Below are positions 4,614 to 9,821 of a stretch of 9,821 bases of DNA, one piece after another. The first letter of the stretch is position 1; each line of letters starts with the position of its first letter. The notes below the pieces were generated by a model, which saw only the letters and a program-made list of their open reading frames with translations, did no database searches and was not told the origin of the DNA. The stretch lies in contig DAORGN010000184.1 in assembly GCA_035340095.1 (NCBI GenBank), positions 1-9,821 on the forward strand. The letters run 5' to 3'. Both the position numbers and the translations under genes were made by a program. This DNA comes from JAEUKA01 sp035340095. Lineage in GTDB: Bacteria; Myxococcota_A; Polyangia; Palsa-1104; JAEUJZ01.

Positions 4614-6788
4614 TTAGATGGTCATGCCGAATGCGAAGCCGGGCCACAGACGCCAGTGCGGAATTGGCATCGACGCGGAACCCAGGTCAAAGCCAGGCCG
4701 CACCGGGTCTTCGTCTTGTTTGAAACCCCACTGCATGTTGAACGTCATGCCAAAAAACACCGCAAATCGGCGCGCGATCCGCACACCGAGCATGATGCGC
4801 GTGACGTTCAGCAGCGACGGCATTTCCAGTGTGGCAAAACCGGACTGGACGCCAAATACGGTGTCGTCGATTTCGCCATACAGCCGCTCGCTCAGCGGTG
4901 CATGGAAACCAAAGCCCAGTCCGTACTGCCAGCCAGCGCCCGCCCCTGCCGGATGAACGCCCGCGGACACAATCGAATAGCTATAACGCGCCGGCAGACG
5001 GATGCTGACGTTTATCGCGGCGCTGTCGCTCATCCACAAATCGACGTAGGCGCCCTGTTTTTTCGAAATCGAAAACAGACCAATGGCGACATCGGCGTCG
5101 TCGGCAATGTTGATCACGCCAAGCTGCACACCACGGACGCGACCGCTGGCGATGTTGATGCCGGCGACCTGCATGCCGGCGACTTGGCCCGCGATGTTGA
5201 TGCCTCCAAGCTGAAGTCCATACATGCGCGCGGCATAACCCACCGACGACGCTTGCAGTCCGTAGACACCGCCTTTGGCGATGTTGACCGCCGCGATCTG
5301 GAGACCGCGCAAGTCTCCGCCGGAATAGTTCACCGTCGACGCTTGCAGACCCGTGATGTCCGCAGTAGCAACATTGACCGCGCCAAGCTGGGCACCAAAC
5401 CCGTCGCCACGGATGATGTTGGCGCCAAAGCTTGCCTGCGCGCCACGAAACCGGCCACCGCTGTACGCAAACAAGGCCGCGCCTTGCAGACCCGCGACTT
5501 CCTCGGTGACATATGCGCCGACGATGCCAAGCTCGGCTCCGTACAGTCGCGCCGCTTTGCCCCAGCCGAGGTTTAGCGAAAAGTAGTTTACGACCGGGCG
5601 CTGTTTTTCAATCGCGTTCACCGACCACTGCGGAACGATGCCCGCATTGCCCGGTAACACCCGATAGCTGGGGTCGGCGTCACTCGGCGCCGTGGCTTCG
5701 CTTGCTTCGACGGCTTCCAGACTGGACCCGCGCGCGGTGGCCAGTTCAATCGGAACATCGCGCAGCTCGCTCTGCGCCAGGACCAGACCTTGCGGTGGCA
5801 GCGATACTTGTCCGCGACGAACGCGCTGCGATTCAAACAGCGTAATCCGATACGGCCCTGGCTGAAGCGACAGCGCGAGGCTGGTCTGTCCACTGGTTTT
5901 GCTGACTTCGGCAGCCAGCGAACCACGACTGTCGCGCACAATCACACGGCCCTGGATTCCTTCGGGGATGTACAGACGGGCCGAACCAGCGCGCAGATCC
6001 GTCAGCACCAAATCGCCGCGCCCGACGAGCTGAATGTCATACGTCGCGTGCTGCGGTCCGCCCAGCGTCGCTTCGGTGCGCGACAGCGTTTCATCGAATG
6101 CAAAACGATAGGCTTCTTGCAGCGTAACCCGCTGATCGCCGTCGCTGTCTGCTGCCCCGCGCAGTCCCGTGACCAGCGCGTGGGTGAAAAACGAACCACG
6201 CAGCCGTCCCGATTCCTGTGCGGCTTCACGTTCCGATGTCGAAGTCAGAAAAGCATGGCCGCTCAGGTTCGGCGCAACCTGCACCAAAAATGGGTCGACG
6301 GGAGCACCGCCTTTGCGCTGCGCAAATGCGCCTGCTGCACACGAATCGAGAATTCCGATGTGAACGTCGACGGGAATGTCGGTAATAAGCGATCGCAGCT
6401 TGGCGTATTCCAGATGACTCCCAAACAGAAGCAGACCGCGCTCGTCCGAGTGACCGGAATAGAAAAAGAAAAACTGCTTGGGCCCCGGTGTCTGCGCCGC
6501 TTTCTGACGCAGTGCGAGCAGCTTTTTTTCCACCGTCGCGCCGTCGGGGTCCACCAATGTTTCGATATCATGCCCGTCGACGCCACCGATTTCCAAAAGG
6601 ACGCGCTGGAGCGATTCGGTGTCTTTGCTGGGATACCGCAGCCGCGCTCGCCCAGGTCCTCCGTCGGTGCTCGCAACAAGCAACGTGAAGCGCCGCGGTC
6701 CGGTGCCCGATGGCGACTGCGCCCAGGCTCCGTCGCGATGACAGAACAGCATCGCAACCACAAGCCAAGCCAGCCACGCGCACCTCAT
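4614..6788 (-). CDS. Secreted caspase-like (C14) protease fused to LA_2272-type surface repeats
   Basis: This 724-residue protein has several parts. A Sec signal peptide (1-23, cleavage AWA-Q) is followed by a caspase/metacaspase-like domain of about 33-245. Its dyad is His113 in FFFYSGHSDE and Cys150 in IGILDSCAAGAF, so it should be an active cysteine peptidase. A 12-residue EF-hand-like loop (214-225) lies near the end of this domain. After a beta-rich linker come ten repeats of 14-16 residues (417-567) of the type G-(L/A/M/V)-Q-xxxx-N, ending AIGLFSI; this matches what I know as LA_2272-family surface repeats. The last 150 residues alternate aromatic and small residues in short strands, as in an outer-membrane beta domain. 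The likely location is the outer membrane or cell surface. ATG 6788 overlaps the stop of the upstream gene (ATGA) and follows AAAGAGG at 4 bases. It is the last gene of the sigma factor operon. Substrate unknown. Confidence 0.9.
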   Translation of the reverse strand: MRCAWLAWLVVAMLFCHRDGAWAQSPSGTGPRRFTLLVASTDGGPGRARLRYPSKDTESLQRVLLEIGGVDGHDIETLVDPDGATVEKKLLALRQKAAQTPGPKQFFFFYSGHSDERGLLLFGSHLEYAKLRSLITDIPVDVHIGILDSCAAGAFAQRKGGAPVDPFLVQVAPNLSGHAFLTSTSEREAAQESGRLRGSFFTHALVTGLRGAADSDGDQRVTLQEAYRFAFDETLSRTEATLGGPQHATYDIQLVGRGDLVLTDLRAGSARLYIPEGIQGRVIVRDSRGSLAAEVSKTSGQTSLALSLQPGPYRITLFESQRVRRGQVSLPPQGLVLAQSELRDVPIELATARGSSLEAVEASEATAPSDADPSYRVLPGNAGIVPQWSVNAIEKQRPVVNYFSLNLGWGKAARLYGAELGIVGAYVTEEVAGLQGAALFAYSGGRFRGAQASFGANIIRGDGFGAQLGAVNVATADITGLQASTVNYSGGDLRGLQIAAVNIAKGGVYGLQASSVGYAARMYGLQLGGINIAGQVAGMQVAGINIASGRVRGVQLGVINIADDADVAIGLFSISKKQGAYVDLWMSDSAAINVSIRLPARYSYSIVSAGVHPAGAGAGWQYGLGFGFHAPLSERLYGEIDDTVFGVQSGFATLEMPSLLNVTRIMLGVRIARRFAVFFGMTFNMQWGFKQDEDPVRPGFDLGSASMPIPHWRLWPGFAFGMTI
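5088..5540 (-). repeat. Ten ~15-residue coding repeats (LA_2272-like) in the protease C-terminal half
   Basis: On the minus strand, codons 417-567 encode units that each start Gly-x-Gln (Gly-Ala-Glu in the first) and usually carry an Asn at position 8: for example GAQLGAVNVATADIT, GLQASTVNYSGGDLR, GLQIAAVNIAKGGVY, GMQVAGINIASGRVR and GVQLGVINIADDADV. Unit lengths are 16,16,16,15,15,15,14,14,15,15. The regular period fits a solenoid or beta-strand array. The repeats are diverged at the DNA level, so they are old rather than a fresh expansion. Confidence 0.85.
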
Positions 6789-7570
6789 GGGGCCTCTTTG
6801 CGCAGGGTCAGCGACGACACTTCCAGCGCGGATGACACCGCCAGCGCCGATCTATCGGCATCCGGTTTTGCCGCCAGCGACCGCGCCGCAGCCACCACTT
6901 GTAAAACGTCGAGCGAACCCGGCGTCTTGCTGGTGACAAAAAAGAAGCGCTCAAACCGTGGCGCCGCGTCGAGCTTGTAGCCTTTGGGCAGTGGTTGTTC
7001 GGTCCCGCGCATAAGCGATGCAGCGCCAGTTTCCGACGCAGGATGGTGCAGTTCGACGTTGCCGCTGCCATCGATCGAAACAATCACCCCCAGCGACCGT
7101 CCCGCCGCCAGATACGCAACCTGGATGACTTCCCCGGAATGCACAACACTGCCGTCGACAAGTCGTTCCGGGGCCACACCGTCGCGCTTGCGATAAATGC
7201 GCAGCTCTGGCGACAGCCCTTTTAGCTGCACGTCGGTGTCCATCCCGACCGCGGTCGATTCATCCCCGCCCTGCCCCGATGGCGGCACCTTGCCGATCGG
7301 CCCCCACAGCACCGCCGCCAGCACCAGCGGAACCGCCGCCGCGGGCAAAAGAACCATCGACCAGCGACGCTGCGGAGCCTTCTCCGAATCGAAGCGACGC
7401 TGCACTTCTTTGGCGATGCGCGCCGCGGGATACCTGTCGAGTATCTGCTGGTTTTCCTGCCGCAGCGCCTCGATCTGCGCCTCGCTTCCGTCGGGCAAAA
7501 CGGTCCCTTTGGGCAGCTCACCGAGCAGCGCTTGTTCGATTTGCAGCGGATTGGGATTCGGCTTGGTCAT
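6785..7570 (-). CDS. Single-pass membrane protein with DUF4384-like domain, probable regulator of the adjacent sigma factor
   Basis: This 261-residue protein has a cytoplasmic N-terminus (1-69) with a short LLGELP motif and a coiled, charged helix (30-65), one membrane segment at about 71-90 (VLLPAAAVPLVLAAVLWG), and an extracytoplasmic domain at about 115-240. The latter reads ELRIYRKRDG, then VVHSGEVIQVAYLAAGRSLG, VIVSIDGSGNVELHHP, and APRFERFFFVTS. It matches the DUF4384-like domain often found beside myxobacterial sigma factors, where similar proteins are sometimes called ActD-like. The position directly after an ECF sigma gene and the topology suggest an anti-sigma factor, but there is no HxxxCxxC zinc motif, so any anti-sigma mechanism would be of another kind. 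ATG 7570 overlaps the sigma stop by four bases (ATGA) and follows a strong GGAAGGA at 8 bases. Its own stop overlaps the protease start the same way. The gene is real; the role is inferred. Confidence 0.85.
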   Translation of the reverse strand: MTKPNPNPLQIEQALLGELPKGTVLPDGSEAQIEALRQENQQILDRYPAARIAKEVQRRFDSEKAPQRRWSMVLLPAAAVPLVLAAVLWGPIGKVPPSGQGGDESTAVGMDTDVQLKGLSPELRIYRKRDGVAPERLVDGSVVHSGEVIQVAYLAAGRSLGVIVSIDGSGNVELHHPASETGAASLMRGTEQPLPKGYKLDAAPRFERFFFVTSKTPGSLDVLQVVAAARSLAAKPDADRSALAVSSALEVSSLTLRKEAP

Positions 7571-8049
7571 GGGCTCTGTCCTTCCAGTTCGCGCAGCCGT
7601 TCGTGAAGCTTGCGGAGCCGCTTGCGCACTCCCGACACCGACAGACCGACTTCTTTGGCCACTTCCTCTAGCGTCATTCCATCGTGCAGGTGCAGCACCG
7701 CGATGGTCCCACTTGACACCGGCTCACGCGAAAGCAGCCGGTCGATAAGCGCCCGCGCTTCACTTCGGTCTTCACTGCTGGCGATGGCAATGCGCTCGAG
7801 AAGCGCGTCCCCTGGCTCTTCTTTGCGACGCGACCGACTGCGCAGCCGGTTCAGACACACGTTGGTTGCCACGCGATAAAGCAGACTCGATCCGGAGTCG
7901 GCCAAAAGCCGCTCACGCCGTCGCAGAAGCTCGACAAAGACGTCCTGCATCGCATCGACCGCCTCGGCCTCGCTCCTTAACATGCTGCGGCACCGTCTCA
8001 GAACCATCGGTCCGTACCTTGTGTAAAGCTCTTCGACATCGATCGCCAA
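7567..8049 (-). CDS. ECF-type RNA polymerase sigma-70 factor
   Basis: This protein of about 160 residues directs RNA polymerase to a dedicated promoter set. Region 2 (about 5-65) reads ELYTRYGPMVLRRCRSML, then EAVDAMQDVFVELLRR, the core-binding and -10 recognition helices, and SLLYRVATNVCLNRLRSR. Region 4 (about 105-155) is a helix-turn-helix for the -35 element: MTLEEVAKEVGLSVSGVRKR. There is no region 1 or 3 and no C-terminal extension. I prefer the TTG at 8049 because GGAG lies 7 bases upstream and family members begin just before the ELY motif; the in-frame GTG at 8067 (166 residues) has no Shine-Dalgarno and is the alternative. The stop overlaps the ATG of the membrane protein gene. It heads the minus-strand operon and may autoregulate it. 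The target regulon cannot be read from here, but the co-transcribed protease is an obvious candidate. Confidence 0.93.
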   Translation of the reverse strand: MAIDVEELYTRYGPMVLRRCRSMLRSEAEAVDAMQDVFVELLRRRERLLADSGSSLLYRVATNVCLNRLRSRSRRKEEPGDALLERIAIASSEDRSEARALIDRLLSREPVSSGTIAVLHLHDGMTLEEVAKEVGLSVSGVRKRLRKLHERLRELEGQSP

Positions 8050-8067
8050 CGCGCCACTCCAGGGCAC

Positions 8068-8276
8068 CGATTAAACACCGGAGCCAAGCAAAGTTGTTAC
8101 TTCGCACCGCATCGACTTTGCGCGAAAAGCAGCCGCTTGCCAGGCAGCCCGGCGCGACCTACCCATAAAGAAACTGTCCACGGTTTTTGGACGCAGCCGC
8201 ATTGCGAGACTGAAAACCGCGGACGCTCCATGGCCAGGCCCAAGCCCAGCGCAGAGCCTGTTAAGATCGGCAGCCG
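8068..8276. other. Divergent upstream region of the sigma operon and the kinase fragment
   Basis: These ~209 bases must hold the promoter of the minus-strand sigma operon and possibly one for the plus-strand kinase fragment. On the minus strand AACTT (8095-8091), a 14-base spacer and GTTTAA (8076-8071) resemble an ECF promoter only loosely. A small inverted repeat, GTCCA (8176-8180) against TGGAC (8188-8192), is present. Nothing stronger is visible. Confidence 0.35.
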
Positions 8277-8615
8277 GTGATGAAGAACGCGAGCCCAAAT
8301 CCCCAGCAGAGTCCCCGCACCGTCCAGCCCGGCGCAGCGTCGGGAAATCGAATCACGCTCGACGATCGATCCGAGGTCGTGCCAGCGCTGTTCGGTGGTC
8401 GCTATCAACTCCAAGGCCTGATTGGCGCAGGTGGCACCGGCACCGTCTATCGCGCGCTCGACATTGAGCTAGGCGAAGTCGTGGCGCTGAAAGTGCTGCG
8501 ACGAGAAGTCGTCAGCTTGCCCCGCGTCCTCGATCGTTTCCGCAGCGAAGTCCGCCTGTCCCGTCGAATCACCCATCGCAACGTCGCCCGGATGTACGAC
8601 ATCTGTGCGGCCTGA
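8277..8615 (+). pseudogene. N-lobe-only fragment of a Ser/Thr protein kinase
   Basis: This 112-residue frame begins GTG-ATG (8277/8280), after an in-frame TAA at 8262, and encodes a short Pro/Gln-rich leader and then a normal kinase N-lobe. That includes YQLQGLIGAGGTGTVYRALD with the Gly-rich loop (50-55), Lys72 in VALKVLRRE, and an alpha-C helix with Glu91 in FRSEVRLSRRITHRNVARMYDI (101-109 end the fifth strand). It stops with CAA-TGA where kinases of this type continue toward the hinge and the HRD loop. None of the three forward frames after 8615 resumes kinase sequence, so this is a truncation rather than a single frameshift. It cannot be a catalytic kinase. It is most likely a decayed remnant of a rearranged kinase gene; a small ATP-site or pseudokinase-like regulator is possible but unsupported. 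No Shine-Dalgarno is evident. It converges with the PEGA kinase gene. Confidence 0.75.
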
Positions 8616-8617
8616 CC

Positions 8618-8649
8618 GAACAATCGTCGGAAAAATGGCCTGATTGTTC
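8618..8649 (+). terminator. Inverted repeat just after the kinase fragment stop
   Basis: GAACAATC (8618-8625) and GATTGTTC (8642-8649) form an 8-bp perfect stem around a 16-base loop, starting 3 bases after the TGA. It has no following T-run, so a terminator role is tentative; it could be a protein binding site or mark the truncation junction. Confidence 0.35.
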
Positions 8650-8654
8650 AGACC

Positions 8655-8674
8655 GTGCACCGCCTGTGCACCGC
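8655..8674. repeat. Direct repeat GTGCACCGC, two copies 11 bases apart
   Basis: GTGCACCGC occurs at 8655-8663 and 8666-8674, an 11-base period that would put both copies on the same face of the helix. The palindromic GTGCAC core is repeated. Between two converging gene ends there is no promoter to regulate, so it may be chance. Confidence 0.35.
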
Positions 8675-8697
8675 GTATAGAGGTCGGATGGATGCCC

Positions 8698-8720
8698 ACC
8701 CGGCCAAGCCCCTTGCGGGT
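8698..8720 (-). terminator. Strong hairpin 4 bases after the PEGA kinase stop
   Basis: On the minus strand ACCCGCAAG pairs with CTTG plus CGGGT (a two-base GC bulge) around a GGG loop, giving nine base pairs in 23 bases. It lies directly after the TAA of the kinase gene. The U-run of a classic intrinsic terminator is missing, so it may act in transcript end protection or weak termination. Confidence 0.45.
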
Positions 8721-8724
8721 ACGC

Positions 8725-9821
8725 TTAGTTTTCGATGTGAGGGACTTCGACGCGCTTTTGTTTCGTTTTTTTGGTCGGTTGTTTGGGCTTTTGCTCGACG
8801 GCAGGTGGCGCTTCTACCGGCGGTTTCGGCGGCTCCGGTCGCAGCACCACTTGCACTTCGCCGCTCGCCGACAGACTGATCTGCACGTCCTGGGGCAAAA
8901 ATCCTGCCGCTTCGACCCGCAACCGGATCGGCTCACTCGACTGTTCAGCCTCTTGATCGAGAGGCGTTTTGCCGAGCACCACACCATCCGAGACGCGAAC
9001 CACTTGAGCCGCAGCCGGAACGGACCGCAGATGCCAGCGAATGCGCTTGGCCACCGTCGGTGCCTCGGGCTTTGGATCCGGCTTTTTGCGCGTCGCCAAA
9101 AGACCGAACACGCCACCCCCGACAGCGGTCAGTGACAGCGCAATGCCCAACCCAATCCACACGACGCTGCGACGCTGTTTGTCGACCACCCCAGTCGTGC
9201 CTGGTGTCGTCGGCGTCGTGCCGGCAACCGTCTTGGCATCGGGATGAGCGTGCCGTCCACTTTGCACCACCGCCATCGCCCCCGAGTTGCGGTGCCGGTG
9301 TTTCGCGGGCGGTGGCAGCTCTGCAGTCATCTGCTCAAGCTGAACCTCGAGCGCCGCCATGCTGGGCCGCTTTTCCTTGTCTTTGTCGAGCAGCACATCG
9401 ACCAAGTTGGCCAACACTTCCGGCACTTGCGGATTGCAGGCGGCCACTTTCGGCGCGGGTTCGTACATGTGCTTCGCCATCAGCTCGCCGAGCGCCGTCC
9501 CGACGAACGGAGGCCTCCCGACCAGCATTTCGAACATCATCACACCGAGCGCATACACATCAGTTTTTTCGTCGACGCCCTTGGCCCCCCGGCACTGCTC
9601 CGGAGACATGTAGTTTGGCGTGCCCAAAAGCTCCGTCGCGCGGGTCTGCACACTCGCCTGGTTGTTGGCCTCAATGAGCTTGGCGATGCCAAAGTCCAGC
9701 ACTTTGGCCCGCTCGCCCGTCGCCGTCGCCGCATCCGGAAGCAGCATCACATTTTCCGGTTTGAGGTCTCTGTGAATGATTCCTTTGATGTGGGCGGCGG
9801 CCAGGACGTCGGCGACTTGCA
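8725..9821 (-). CDS. Transmembrane serine/threonine protein kinase with PEGA domain, 5' end outside window
   Basis: The frame is open to the window edge (first full codon ends at 9819), so the N-lobe lies beyond the window. The 364 visible residues start just before the catalytic loop HRDLKPEN (16-23, Asp18), then show DFG (42-44), GTPNYMSPE (66-74) with Ser in place of Ala in APE, and a complete C-lobe to about residue 150. A Pro/Thr/His linker leads to one membrane segment at about 217-242, so the kinase is cytoplasmic and the tail extracytoplasmic. That tail holds a PEGA domain (about 260-330: RWHLRSVPAAAQVVRVSDG, VVLGKTPLD, LRVEAAGFLP, VQVVLRP), a small beta domain common in envelope proteins of Myxococcota. 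It ends with a Pro/Lys-rich stretch and VEVPHIEN. It is tail to tail with the kinase fragment. The substrate is unknown; it should be active. Confidence 0.95.
   Translation of the reverse strand, partial: QVADVLAAAHIKGIIHRDLKPENVMLLPDAATATGERAKVLDFGIAKLIEANNQASVQTRATELLGTPNYMSPEQCRGAKGVDEKTDVYALGVMMFEMLVGRPPFVGTALGELMAKHMYEPAPKVAACNPQVPEVLANLVDVLLDKDKEKRPSMAALEVQLEQMTAELPPPAKHRHRNSGAMAVVQSGRHAHPDAKTVAGTTPTTPGTTGVVDKQRRSVVWIGLGIALSLTAVGGGVFGLLATRKKPDPKPEAPTVAKRIRWHLRSVPAAAQVVRVSDGVVLGKTPLDQEAEQSSEPIRLRVEAAGFLPQDVQISLSASGEVQVVLRPEPPKPPVEAPPAVEQKPKQPTKKTKQKRVEVPHIEN

Noticed and set aside
4470..5576. A 368-codon plus-strand open frame with Asp/Ala-rich repeats resembling GDVDAGDL
   Set aside because: It runs antisense to the protease, and its apparent repeats are the mirror of that gene's Gly-x-Gln repeats. 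The minus-strand frame has a signal peptide, a catalytic dyad and operon overlaps; this one has no recognisable domain or ribosome binding site.
5790..6980. A 396-codon plus-strand open frame
   Set aside because: It is antisense to the caspase domain and to the membrane protein, is rich in Arg, Gln and Ser as expected of shadow translations, and crosses the well-supported ATGA junction of two real genes.
8616..8724. A frameshifted continuation of the kinase fragment
   Set aside because: I read all three forward frames after 8615. None gives a hinge or a catalytic HRD-type sequence, so a simple frameshift or sequencing error does not explain the truncation.
1..9821. tRNA, rRNA, CRISPR arrays, transposases or phage genes
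   Set aside because: I looked for cloverleaf-like stems, regularly spaced repeats and the usual protein motifs on both strands and found none. The regular repeats present are coding (protease, kinase linker) or the G-run.

Overview
The window looks like a chromosomal segment of a Myxococcota-type (former Deltaproteobacteria) bacterium. The reasons are the density of Hanks-type Ser/Thr kinases with a C-terminal membrane anchor and extracytoplasmic domain (one carries a PEGA domain), an ECF sigma factor overlapping a DUF4384-like membrane protein and a secreted caspase-like protease, frequent GTG starts, and a GC content near 60% over most of the window. This assignment is by family resemblance only. 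The first ~776 bases are clearly different, at roughly 38-40% GC in the lines I counted.

Layout. (1) 1-776, plus strand: the C-terminal part of an AT-rich, probably secreted beta-propeller-like protein. (2) 800-3718, plus strand: a tightly packed three-gene unit made of a transmembrane Ser/Thr kinase, a cysteine-bearing exported protein with a degenerate OmpA-like C-terminus, and a TlpA-type thioredoxin-like protein. The genes overlap by 4 and 32 bases, so they are probably translated in a coupled way. (3) 3849-4397, plus strand: a GNAT acetyltransferase of the RimJ/RimL type, followed by a convergent 216-base intergenic region containing a strong G-quadruplex-like G-run. (4) 8049-4614, minus strand: an operon with two ATGA overlaps, ECF sigma factor > DUF4384-like single-pass membrane protein (likely the sigma regulator) > a 724-residue secreted protease. 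The protease has a caspase (C14) domain with a His/Cys dyad and an EF-hand-like loop, then ten ~15-residue repeats of the LA_2272 surface-repeat type and a beta-rich C-terminus. (5) 8277-8615, plus strand: a kinase fragment that contains only the N-lobe. (6) 8725-9821, minus strand: the C-terminal two thirds of a PEGA-domain Ser/Thr kinase that runs off the right edge.

How it may work (inference). Both main operons connect cytoplasmic signalling to the envelope. In unit 2 the kinase's extracytoplasmic tail has two cysteines, and its partners are a four-cysteine exported protein and a CxxC thioredoxin-fold protein, which suggests a redox- or disulfide-linked sensor. In unit 4 the sigma factor and its membrane partner would control a protease displayed on, or anchored in, the outer membrane. 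This sigma / membrane regulator / caspase-surface-repeat operon is the best candidate here for a poorly described system.

I saw no tRNA, rRNA, CRISPR array, transposase or phage gene. No gene-free stretch exceeds 220 bases.
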